A DNA stretch of 64,000 nucleotides from Sipunculus nudus (Eukaryota; Annelida; Sipuncula; Golfingiida; Sipunculidae). Every line of letters starts with the position of its first letter. The first letter of the stretch is position 1. The position numbers and the translations under genes are program-made. The DNA lies in contig CM049316.1 of NCBI GenBank assembly GCA_026874595.1, positions 13,196,839 through 13,260,838 of the forward strand, in the 5' to 3' direction. The notes below the pieces were generated by a model. The model was not told the DNA's origin. It saw only the letters and a program-made list of their open reading frames with translations, and made no database searches. Positions 25,301 to 44,840 of the stretch are shown piece after piece.

Positions 25301-26226
25301 GCTAGACCGGGAATCTTCTTACTTGAAATCCTGGGAGGTCTATGGAAATTCTCCTTTTAAACCTGAAATTAGGTCACTGTGACCTATATTCTTCGAGCTA
25401 TGGGGTTCTGAATTACCCCCCAGAATAATGCAAAATTTAATACAAAAGCTCAAGTATCTGAACAACTAATGCATTAATCACCATGATTCTTTGCATGGAT
25501 ATTGATCATGGAGTGTTTCATCAATTTCTGGAGATTGGTGGCGCCACCTATATTTTTTTTATTTTTTACGATTTTTTTCTCTACTTTTGTGATCTTTAAA
25601 CATTTGGTCATCTGTAAACAGGGCACAAATCATAATGACTGGACCTAGAATCTTCTGTCCTCACCTCCAGGGAAGCCCATAAAAGGTCTACATGGAAGCC
25701 TGAAATAAGGTCCCTGTTACCCATATCCTTTATGCTCTGGGGCTCCGAAGTACTCCCCAGAATAAAGATTTGGTCATCTGTTAACAGAGCACAAATTATA
25801 ATAACTTGACCTAGAATCTCCTTTCTTGATATGCTGGGAGGCCCCTGAAAAGTCTCCTTGTGCACCTGAAATTACATCTCTGTTACCCATATCCTTCATC
25901 CTATGCGGCTTTGAAATACCCCCCAGAATAAACATTTGGATTTGTTAACAGGGCACAAATCATAATAACTGGACCTAGAATTTTATTTTTTGACATGCTG
26001 GGAGACCCCTGAAAAGTCATCTTGTAAACCTTGAAAATAGGTGTCTGTTACCCATATCCTTCATGCTACAGAGCTCCATAGTACCCCAATGAATATTGGA
26101 TGATTTTATACAAAAGGTCAAGTTTGGAAAAAGTATTTCATTCAAATTTGACATTCAGATGATAAAATTACTTTTGTCAATGTCTTCCTGGTCAGCTGAG
26201 CGTCATGACCCCTGGGTCACTTGTTT
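22372..26226 (+). mobile_element. Helentron-like composite element with tandem core
   Basis: Starts with TTTAGCTCAGCTGACTGAAA. The imperfect hairpin CTCAGCTGAC/GTCATCTGAG (22377-22401) is followed by a (GTCY)n tract at 22419-22468. The core is made of 330-344 bp units starting GGCACAAATCG at 22475, 22812, 23149, 23482, 23826 and 24156, then shorter diverged units. A second head at 25195 suggests a nested or tandem copy. The end has AGCTGAGCGTCATGACCCCT near 26195-26215. Non-coding. Terminal hairpin, GTCY tract and tandem core are features I associate with non-autonomous Helentrons of the mini-me/pearl kind; the class is inferred. Confidence 0.7.
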
Positions 26227-29200
26227 TATGTAGTGGTAGAATTTTCTATTTTTCTGTATTTTTTTTTAAATAGTGCTGGAAATATAGAAAATAAGGCCAG
26301 TTTAAGGAAAATGGGAAACTTCTTATATTGTAGTCCTAGGAATAATCATAATTAACATTACTAGCTAAATCGTTGGGGTTCATCCTGGCCCATTTGTTTG
26401 GGGGACTCCTACATGTGTGTCCCAGTAGTAGGAGTTAAAAACTATAGAATCGGGCTTTTGCTTTTTCAACTGTATTACCTATGTTATCATGTACAAATGC
26501 TATAAATAGGGACCTTGTCTGAACAGCATAAACTAACATATAAAAGGTGCTTTCAAAGAGCATAAAAAAGCATATAATTTTACAAATAATGTCATGAAAT
26601 CATAAAAGAATTTCTCAAAAGTGAGTGGGAAGCATGGAACTGTTCGAGTTCATGAATTTTGGTAAAATTATAGAAAGCTGAAGTTGGTCATGTGGCCAAG
26701 AAGCCTATATCAAACTGAGGGTTGCTAAACTGCTGTTTCAAATTCTTTAACATTCAAACAATTTTTTCTTGAGTGGCTTCTGTTAAAGTTTGCTCATTTT
26801 TTTTTTTTTTTTTTTTTTGCTGAATTATTGGACCTTCAGCAATGAAAGGACTATGAGATACTTTGGTATACAAAGCTGGTAGATTTATTGTTGTAACATA
26901 CTGGAGCTCTGCAGGTATATAAGCAAAGCTGTACAGGCAATATAAATAATTAGTGGTCATGTCCAACTTATGAGTAAGATAAATCTATGATATATAAAAT
27001 AAATCTGTATTATAATTTTACTTTCAGTAGACATTTTGATAAAAATATCTTATGAATACGTCAGCTTGAAAAAGCATCGTGCCCAAAGTCTTAAAGTCCC
27101 TATGTATTTCTCAAGGGTGATTTGACGTATCAGGCTGGAATTTGTTATGTCCATCCATGCATCTTCGATTGTGGAGCCAGCTACAGTCATTTTTGCATAG
27201 TGTTTATCCATGCCAATATCCTAGGAGTGATGTTGTGTGCTTTGGTATATGTACCCAGATTCAAAATGTTAGTACTTACTCTGTACATACATGTCACACA
27301 TTTACTTGAAGAGTAATCAAGCACCTTTTAAAAAATTGGTCATTCATGTTATCAGGGAAGGATTATGCCTGATGCATATCCCATTGCAAAGGTTCACATC
27401 AGGCCTGTAGGTCTTGTTATATTATAACTGCATTAAATTTACCCTGGTCACCACATATGTTTGTTACACACATAACATATTTGTATAGTAAGTATGACGC
27501 TTATAAATCGAAATTCTCATTTTAAATTTCTAAAAAAAAATTTAAAGAATTCCACCAAGATGTTTATAGTGTTGGCAATTTGTGCTTTTGCTTCGAATCC
27601 TTCAAACAAATCATTCCATGTCTTACTGAATCAAATTGTCATCCATTGTTAGTTTTATTTTTAAAAAATGTATAATTGAAAAAAAACTATTGTGATATTC
27701 ATGTTCAAAATATTAATGACTTGAGCACCCATTTTTAACTTTTTTAAAAATTAGCAATTTTATATATTTTTCTGTCGATCTATTAATTGCAATTTAAAAA
27801 TCGAAATGAATAATATTAGAAAATAGAGTGAAACGTTCTTTCCCTTTGGTTTTGGTCCCAGAATCCATAGATCAATTAATTAGGTGTGTGAGGGTGTGTG
27901 TGTGTGGGTGTGTGTCCTCAGCGTGTCTAAAGTTTTAATTTTTTCAGATAAACCTGCATTAAAATCCTGTATAAAAGTCAGATATCCTTTTGAATAATAT
28001 TTCTTGCTACGGGCAAGGCCTTAGGTGAGAAATCACATGCCGCAGCTTTAGATCGATCTTACAGTGTGACTGAAATGGGCGTGGTCCAGGTATATTCATG
28101 TTGCATGCTTTTAGCTCACATGTTGGCCAATATTACCGTCCGTGCGTCTTCCGTCATCAATCCCTATGTTAACAATCTTTCTCGGCACAGTCGCTTGGAT
28201 CTGTTAGTGGTTGTGATTTTATCCAGAACTGGACGAAACTGCACTGAATGAGTATATGGTCGTGCCTTACATAGTTACTTCGTACGGAGATGGCGTGTAT
28301 CACAAAAGAGGCCCAAAAAGTCACGTTTGTCCCACGCTTTAGATGATCACTTTATTCGGATTTTCCTTAAAATAAGGATTCAGGCGACTGTTTTTAGCAA
28401 TGCCTATTACCTGCATGTACCTCCTTTTAAACAATCGGCCAAGTCAAACTTCATGAAGGATATCATAACAGAAACATCCTGGTTAAAGTTTTACACTTGT
28501 CGTTTTAGGTCATTTAAAGGTAATACTAGATGTAGGAAATGATTTACATTATACCACTAGATGCGTGTGGTCGTGCGACTACCTGGATACCCCGGCCATA
28601 TAGGGTCCATTATCAAGCATTCAGTTGTTGTACACAATGTCACGTTTCACTAAAAAGGGCTTATCTGGTCAGTTACCTGACAAATAGTGAAGCACAATAC
28701 CGGTACCTATGAACGGGGCGGCCTCAACCCCAGGACAAAGTAATCCCCCGTTATCTATACGGTATTTAAACCTTTGAATTAAAGTTATATTCCTATGTTA
28801 TCACCCGCGAGACTGTATTGGTATGGAGTTAATCTTGTATATTATGATAAACTGGTGATCCAGATAACCTGCAAAATTAAATGGATTATTCCCTCAATGT
28901 TACCCTACATATAAACCTTCACAAAATTTCATTTTTGCTTAAAGTTACCAAAAAAAAAACAACAAGGGGAACATAATGCCCACCTGACGAATGTATAGTA
29001 AAGAGTAATACATTGTGAAAATAATTCAGCCGTTTATTCAGTCTCATATGGCAGTAAATTTAATATTCATTTAACATTATGTATGCTGATGGATGCTTGC
29101 TCCGGTGCTGAGAGTAGGGTTCCTTTCAGATGTTATCGGTGTACCGTTTCCAGTTGCTTGGGCCCGCAGATTTCACACCATTCCAGACATGTATACCTTG

Positions 29201-29520
29201 TGTGTAGGTTTTAGATACGCCTTCCGAGTAGGGAACTGCTGCGGTGATTCACTACGGATCAGCAACAATGCCGATGCTTTATGCATGTTAAATGTGGCGG
29301 AAACGTCCGAATGTTTGTGAATGATTCTTTTCTGTGACTATCATTTCGCGCTCGAGTGAACAGACATAGCAAAGGTAGTCACACTAGAATAAGGTCGGGT
29401 ATGTTTACATGGACGTAATAAGACTCAGTCCTTCAGTCACTTAACAGTGGGCCATTTCTTCCAAATACTTTAGTGATATTTACTCTTACTGGCTGCCGTA
29501 AAGACAGTTGGGCGCTTCCG
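26227..29520. other. intergenic DNA, no gene recognised
   Basis: AT-rich. Contains a T-rich homopolymer near 26800, the dispersed repeat at 27290-27440, a (GT)-rich stretch at 27882-27915 and an AGCTCACATG head at 28111 like those of the mollusc repeats. Short ORFs here match nothing I know. Confidence 0.5.
27290..27440 (+). repeat. dispersed repeat, copy 2 (see 2015-2160)
   Basis: Ordered match to 2015-2160 (ATGTTATCA, CCTGATG, ATATCCCATTGCA, AGGCCTGTA). Confidence 0.6.
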
Positions 29521-29527
29521 AACATCT

Positions 29528-29535
29528 TATAAAAA
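29528..29535 (+). promoter_or_regulatory. candidate TATA box of the CMTM-like gene
   Basis: TATAAAAA lies 162 bp before the start codon at 29697. This predicts transcription from about 29558-29562 and a 5' UTR of about 135 nt. Position and sequence are seen; function is inferred. Confidence 0.5.
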
Positions 29536-29597
29536 GACCAACATTTCTTGAACATGAACACAAGTAGACTCAGCGAGTCGGTGTGTATCTTTAACAT

Positions 29598-29672
29598 ATG
29601 GACATAAATCGACTGAATACGACAATAATAGCGGAGATATTTACTGAAAAACTAGACGGAAGAAGTTTATGA
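29598..29672 (+). other. upstream ORF in the CMTM-like 5' UTR
   Basis: ATG at 29598 opens a 24-codon frame ending TGA at 29670-29672, 24 bp before the main ATG. The four bases ATGA at its end contain another ATG. It could lower translation of the main frame if the predicted transcription start is right. Confidence 0.4.
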
Positions 29673-29696
29673 TAAAATTGCCTTAAATAACATAAT

Positions 29697-38609
<8,913 letters not shown>

Positions 38610-38850
38610 GCAGGTTGCCAAGAAACCAGTCCACGAGAGGTTGCCAAGAAACTTTCGAGCTTTCGAGGCTCACTGCCGCGAGTTAAATAGCTTGGGCCAG
38701 AACAGATTTGTACATTCGCTGTTTTTCATTTAGTCGTATTTATCCATACGTAATCTTTAACTTGCTTTATTCCAAAGATATCCTTTCAATATTTATGCAT
38801 AGTCTGATTTCAACTGAAAAATATGTGATTAATAAATTTAATTGTAAACA
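38610..38850 (+). other. CMTM-like 3' UTR with AATAAA
   Basis: AATAAA at 38831-38836, about 220 bp after the stop, is a plausible poly(A) signal. Confidence 0.55.
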
Positions 38851-39837
38851 AAACTCAGATTGGGTTGGAAATTGATAATGGGAAGGCGGTTCGGGGTTCT
38901 ATAAGATGCATTGTAATTTTATAATTATGTATTTTCGCTGGGACACCTATATAATACATTAAACATAATATGAAGAATCTATTAAACTTCATCAAGCAAA
39001 AGTTAAACGTGATAAGGCCAAAAAAAAAAAAAAAATAATAATAAATATTATATAAATAAATAAGTAAAAGGTATGGTTCTCAGGTACCGATCGCGTCAAT
39101 TACAACTCCCGCATGAAAAAAATGATTTTGATTTCATTCTTTCAAGAAGATAAAATATTACAATTTTGATAAGATTTATTTTGTCATGAAGTGCTATTCC
39201 CTCTATAGCAAAAAAAGAATGTTATTTTCATGCGTTCCCCTGATCATATGACATTTTTATCGAAATATACAAAAAAGGTAGAAAAAAATAAATTAAATAT
39301 CGCCCGACCACCCGCACTGGTTTCAGTAAAAAATGCGAGAACCATACCTTTTTGGCCTAATTCATCAACCCTAAGATATTTCATACTTCTTAAGATATAT
39401 ATTGAGTGATGAATATTTGTGTGTGCATTAGCTAGACTGTTTTCATGTGCATATGGTAAAATATTAGAAGATGTAGCTACAAGAGGCCAGTTTTATATAG
39501 AATTGTATATATATATATACTTATATATAATAAGTATATATATTATATTATATTAAATTATATTATATTAAATATGCATGTATCTCTCTGTTGTATGACA
39601 TTTTTAGATTATATATATATGGTGCTTAAATAAAATTTTTGAACGGTTACAGTTTTCATGATTAAAAATGCATGACAGAAATCCGTGGCTATTTCAAGGA
39701 ACAAAATACACGGAAAGAAACCTTAAAAGGAAATTTAAATTAACTGTAAATACAACAAACAAAAAACGCCCGTTCTCTTAAAGTCATGCAAGACTTAAAT
39801 CTCTGTATGACTGAGCTGGCCCCAAATTAAAGAAGCC

Positions 39838-39985
39838 CTATATTATTGCCGCCACCAGGAGGGAATGCGTTCACCACCGTTCGTGTGTGTTTGTTCACAA
39901 TATAACCCGCGCGATCCTGAACAAAATCTCATGAATATTTCAGGGCATTTCTGTAATGTGCCGAGGAATAAACAATTGAATTTTG
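39838..39985 (-). repeat. dispersed repeat family A, copy 3 (partial)
   Basis: Read on the minus strand: AAATGCCCTGAAATATT, GTGAACAAACACACACGAA, then a GTGGTGAACG stretch. This corresponds to the last ~120 bp of the copy at 3915-4195. Confidence 0.65.
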
Positions 39986-40019
39986 GTGCGGACCTGGCAT
40001 TTGATATTTTTTCATGAAA

Positions 40020-40560
40020 TGTAAAATTAAAACGGTTTCTATCAAAATCTCGGACGAGTTCGGAAACCAGTGACCTTGCCCTTCATCTTCAAGGTCAAAA
40101 AGGCCAAAATTATTTTTTGTGAACCTCGTAACTTTTTAAGTTTCACATATATATTACTCAGATAACCAAGTTGTTTCCACCAAATTCAATGATGAATTCG
40201 AAAACTGTGAACTTTCGACCTTCATAATCAAGGTCAAATACGCCGAAACAGATTTTTTTTTTGTTAACCCCATAACTGTTAAATCATTCGGTATATTTTT
40301 ATTAAATTCGACCTGTGAAATTTCCTTTCCAAATTTTGTAAGAGTTAAAAAACCGGTGACTTTGACCTTCATCTTCAAGGTCAAATTCACCGAAATAGAA
40401 TTATTTTGTTTACACTTTTACTTTTCATCCACTCAATATATTCTTAAAATTTGATATGTGATATGTTTCTGGAAAATTCTCGGAAGAGTTCGGAAACCAA
40501 TGACCTGGACCTTAATCTTGAAATGGTAATTTTTTCCCTCAAATTTGGGGATGAAAGGCC
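40020..40560. repeat. ~145-bp tandem repeat with TTCAAGGTCA boxes
   Basis: Three to four diverged units, each with a GTTCGGAAACCAGTGACCTT-like box and then CTTCATCTTCAAGGTCAAA. TCAAGGTCA is the extended half-site bound by monomeric nuclear receptors; whether it is used here is unknown. Confidence 0.75.
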
Positions 40561-41460
40561 CATAGGAAGGGAGACATATTGTTGCAAAAACAACCTCATT
40601 CTACTTATTATTCAATTCAATGTCTAGTTTATTTACACAAGTGGATGGGCCCCTGTAAAAATTACAACCAGTGGCTCCATTAAGCCTTAAAACAGTGTAA
40701 AGACTTTACATCCCCCCCCCCCCTATTTCTTGTTGCCCCCCTGGTAATCTTAAATAATTTCATCCCCCGCACTATTCAGATTGCCTCCAGATGAACTAAT
40801 GATTAATTCTTATGTTCTTATTTCATGATATAGTATTTCATTAAAGCATGCGAAAGATAGGAGATTCAAAAGATGGAATCTTTCTATGAAAACTAAAACT
40901 GTTGCAAAATGTTGATCATGTTGTTTATAATACTCATATTGACTTTTTTTTTACTACAATTCACCAAAGCGCATGACACATCAACTGCAAACATAAGAAA
41001 TAAAATGATTCAAACTAATTTAACTTTGAAGTTAAGAAAAAAGAAATCATATAAAACATACAGAAACAACTGCTCTGAAGGGGTAATTTGAATCGTTGGG
41101 AGAAATCTGAAATCGATTTCAAGTAACCCCGCGGGGTATTCTGAAGTCGATTTCTAGTTAATCTGAAGATCAGGTATCGGTACATAGGCTCTGTTTTATG
41201 TGAAAGAAAAACGTTACCTCTTCAACACTGCGCTCTGACTCAGAGGAGTAACTTCCGGACCACTGTATGTCAGTATGTCTATGGAAATGTGAATTTGGGA
41301 AAACTCTCCTAAAACCGAACCCATACCGCGAAGATTGTTCGGCTACCGATAACTAAAAATGAAATCAACATAGGCTCATTTCAAATGCACAGAAGTTATT
41401 GGTATAACGGTTACTTGGTGGACCATGTCCCGCCGGTCACGTGTGTTGGTCACATGCATG

Positions 41461-41469
41461 TTTTTTTTT

Positions 41470-41500
<31 letters not shown>

Positions 41501-41501
41501 G
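41461..41501. repeat. T19 followed directly by G22
   Basis: Nineteen T (41461-41479) then twenty-two G (41480-41501) without interruption. Confidence 0.92.
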
Positions 41502-41999
41502 CTGGTCTTGTATTGTGGTTCTTTGCATATAAATATCATACAATAATATTCCGGATATTTTCACGGGAAAGATAATTGTATATACTCGTTCAAGGATATG
41601 CTCCTACTTGTTGTTAAATCCAGTGAAATGTACGATTGTGCCGAAATTGCACCGAAAACAATAGTGACATGTTCGTCTGCCAAACCACAGTCATACGACC
41701 CGGTTAAAATACATTCATTTTCATTATCCCGGACTTTGAGAGTAATTTAAAGATATCCCCGTCCTTCAGACAAATCACGCCATTTGTTATAAACAATGAA
41801 AAATAAACTCAAAAAGTTCGACCACAGAACAGGATTTCTAACTCTTCATGAAAACTAATTTTCCTAGTGAATTTTAAAAAATTACGAGGTAACAAGAATT
41901 TCTTTGCGTCGCAGGTGCCATAGTATCCCAAGACAATTAACCCCTACCTTTAAGAATAGGACCCCATTTTCAGCAGCATATACTGACACTTGGCAAGCG

Positions 42000-42990
42000 A
42001 CCATGGTTTCTTCCATCTATCAATTTGAGGAATATATTTTTTTCACCAAATACGGGAATATTCAAGGTCAAAGCGACTCTCATAGGAGAGGTCATTTTCA
42101 GGCCGAGACACCAATCCACTTCTGAGAAAAGTGCATGCATCAATGAATTCAATAAAAACAAAACAGCTGGTGGCGCCACCTATCTGGTCTACAACATAGC
42201 TATCCAGGACGGCTAAACACGCCAAAATTCCAGGCTGATACATCCATCCACTCCTCAGATATGGATTATTATCCAAAGCAAACAGATGGATGGACGCCCC
42301 CCAAAGACAACTGCAGATGGCGCCACCAATCTTGAATACAAGATGGCGGTATCCAAGATGTATGGACATGCACAATTTCAGGCCAATACGGCAAATCACT
42401 TCTGGGAAAAGGGCATTTATTTATTCTATGAAAACAGGGAGGTAGGTGGCGCCACCTGTTTGGTCCACGAGAAAACTCTCCAAGATGTATGTACATACCA
42501 AATTTCAGACAAATACATTGAACCACTCCTGAGATTTGAGCAATTTTCACCTATAGCAAATGTACGGATGGACGCCACACGAAAACAAATGCAGATGGCA
42601 CCACCAGTCTTGAAAATAAGGTGGAGGTATATCCGAGATTTATGGACAAGCACAATTTCAGCCTATTCTGTCCATCAGTTTTTTTTTTACTTATAATGCT
42701 CAAAGTACTGTCAATTGGCAATGGTGGGTATTAAACGGCGCGAAAACAAGAAAAGGAGAGAAGGTGGCGCCACCTGTCTTCCGGAGAAGACAACACTATC
42801 CAAGATCCTCGGTCAACTTTATTTTTGGACCAATCGATTTTATTTTTAGAATTTGTGAAATTTTCCCCCAAAATGGACTTATTCAAGGTCAAAGTCACTC
42901 TCCTAGTAAAGTTCATGACCCTATATTTATTTGGCTTCGTCCTCTCATCAATATCTATGCACATGTAAAGTTTCGTAAAGGTCCGTGAAA
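42000..42990. repeat. 42-kb repeat family: alternating ~140/~150 bp half-units
   Basis: Boxes at 42169, 42311, 42445, 42598 and 42763 alternate between GGTGGCGCCACC and GATGGC(G/A)CCACC. Each is followed by similar text (CCAAGATGTATGG, CACAATTTCAGGCC, CACTTCTG or CACTCCTGAG). The long ORFs here follow the repeat and look fortuitous. Confidence 0.75.
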
Positions 42991-43294
42991 TATTTTTAGT
43001 TATCTTTCCTGAAAGAAATCTCTGCGGCGGCGGAGGAACTACCCTGCCTAAACCATATTATCCCGTCCTTGTCTGGGGATACAATTATTTCAACCTTTTT
43101 CGGGAGATATCAAACTAAAAGGCGACGATGATCAATCATCCACAGTATGCGCTATTTGGACAGACGACAAATAAATGTTGAACTGACCACACTTTGTTAA
43201 GGGCCAATCCAACACCCCGATTAGTATGATTTTTTTTTCATATTCAGTGACTTTACCCCGACTGGGAATAAGGGAAACTTATTTTCCAGGCTTA

Positions 43295-43318
43295 CCCCCC
43301 CCCCCCCCCCCCCCCCCC
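43295..43318. repeat. C24 homopolymer
   Basis: 24 consecutive C. The same kind of tract recurs at 23613 (C15), 34212 (C18) and 61621 (G19). Confidence 0.92.
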
Positions 43319-43424
43319 GATTTCTAGGATGGATGAGAACCCTGCAGAATGATTTTTTTGGTTATTCTATAATGAAGGAGAGAACCTATGTCCATTCTCT
43401 TTAAAGGGGCAATGTCACCTTCCG

Positions 43425-43608
43425 TTTGAAAAAGAATTTACGATTTCTGGCTTCCTCCTATATATTAATGTTCTATGGGTAATTTTTGTTGTGAAAAGTT
43501 CATAAAAGGCCTTCGTGAAGGATGTGTGTACTTGTTCATCAACATGTTTGTACAAAGCAATGTTGACAGACAGGAAAAACATGTAACCTAAGGTGGTAGG
43601 TTGCATAA
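43425..43608. repeat. dispersed repeat (pairs with 62585-62750)
   Basis: Shares with 62585-62750: GATTTCTGGCTT, CAATGTTGACA, AAAAACATG and AACCTAAG in the same order. A related right-hand part is at 44838-44955, matching 62805-62945. Confidence 0.65.
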
Positions 43609-43610
43609 TA

Positions 43611-43755
43611 CAGTAAAACCCCGCTAACACGACCACTTGCGGGACTAGGCAAAGTGGTCGTGTTAGCGGGGTGGTCGTGTTAGCGGGCTGATTGTACATA
43701 AGTCTGCCAATAATAACCCAGGCGATAATATGGGTATTTCAAGTAAATGTTAAGT
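43611..43755 (+). mobile_element. Tigger/pogo-type terminal segment, left
   Basis: CAGTAAAACCCCGCTAACAC is preceded by TA at 43609. It contains a perfect 20-bp hairpin (43619-43638 with 43652-43671, 13-nt loop). About 145 bp match 51665-51809 in inverted orientation. Confidence 0.78.
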
Positions 43756-43874
43756 TGTTGTCCCTGTTTAATATAAGAATTAAATATAAAGAAAATTAAA
43801 TAAATATGAACATGATTCAAAAAGTTTTATTCACATAGAAACAAAACACACAAATGAAACAAATAGATTGACTA

Positions 43875-44498
43875 TAGTCCGTTCCTGTACCCCTGTCCAC
43901 CTGATTTTTCGCGATTATCTCTACATAAGACAAACTTGGCAAACAAAATTTGCATCAATGGCATAAAGAGGCAAAAGCGTAATTTTTGGTACCTTACCTA
44001 CTCACGATATAAATATTATTTACTTTACGGTCTGGTTTACATGTCTTAAATATATCCGTGGTTCATGGCGTCCCTAATATGCGGCCATTTGTTTATCCTC
44101 CTTGGATATTGATATAAAGTAAAGTGACGTAACAGTGAAGCGCGTGCACGAGGAGAATACAAGTCTCACTGTGAACAGGGGTCGGCAGCTCTTGATTATT
44201 GGTTCCGTGAATGTTGATACCTCTTTAGTACGTCACGTCTATTATGACGTCATCACTATCCCCTGATATGCCCATTTAACAGATTAGTGGCACGATGTCG
44301 CTAAAGAATAGACTAGTTACTCATATTATGGTTTTAAATTGTTAACAGGAAAATTACACAAGGTAGGCTATTTCTTCCATAATAGTTAATTACGCTTTTT
44401 CCTCTTTCTTTCCCAAGGTCAAACAGTTTTGGCGTTCTTTGATTCACAAATAAATAATCGCGAAAAAAACAGGTGGACAGGGGTACTGGAACGGACTA
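43875..44498. mobile_element. 624-bp TA-flanked MITE with 43-bp inverted ends
   Basis: Ends TAGTCCGTTCCTGTACCCC... and, inverted, TAGTCCGTTCCAGTACCCC..., both running inward to TCGCGATTA. TA lies on each side (43873-43874, 44499-44500). No ORF. A perfect TGACGTCA lies inside at 44245-44252. It sits between a Tigger-type end and a Tigger transposase relic. Confidence 0.85.
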
Positions 44499-44544
44499 TA
44501 TAAGCCATAATACAAGTCAATGGGCATTGTATAAATTGTACAGT

Positions 44545-44840
44545 CTACACTCGTCCAAAATATTTATCCAGGGTTGACTGTGTCTTCAACTTGACAGTTT
44601 CTTTCAGTGCTTCTATTTGCAGCTTTTCCTTAAGTTGGCTCATGCACTGCCATAAATCAGGACAGGACTCCTAGCAAAAGACTTCCAGTTTATCAGCCCA
44701 TATCAAGGCTTCCTTGAAGGTGGCAGATGGGACGGGTGGTTTGCTGTCATATGCTGAGACAAAAACTTGTTGCAAAACGTCATTTGCAATGCTCTGGCTT
44801 ATCTGACTTGCTGCCAGATACCTTATTGAAGGTTTTATTT
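44545..44840 (-). pseudogene. Tigger/pogo transposase C-terminal relic
   Basis: The minus strand from about 44840 to a TAG at 44547-44545 reads ATFKEALIWADKLEVF, then an in-frame TAG, then a helix-rich stretch ending KTQSTLDKYF. A final K-Q-T/S-T-L-D-x-F/Y-F box after an acidic helical segment is typical of Tigger/jerky/CENP-B-type transposases. About 97 codons survive; upstream coding sequence is not recognisable. Confidence 0.7.

Larger units (their letters stand above)
38850..41900. other. repeat-rich intergenic DNA, no gene recognised
   Basis: Includes the AT-rich palindromic stretch at 39500-39620, the repeats described at 39838-40560 and the T19G22 tract at 41461. Short ORFs here have no recognisable features. 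Confidence 0.5.

Noticed and set aside
22513-25865. Many 60-100 residue ORFs on both strands
   Set aside because: They repeat with the tandem units of the Helentron-like element on both strands and show no protein features.
42025-42988. ORFs up to 136 residues on both strands
   Set aside because: They follow the 42-kb repeat units; overlapping frames on opposite strands and no known motif.
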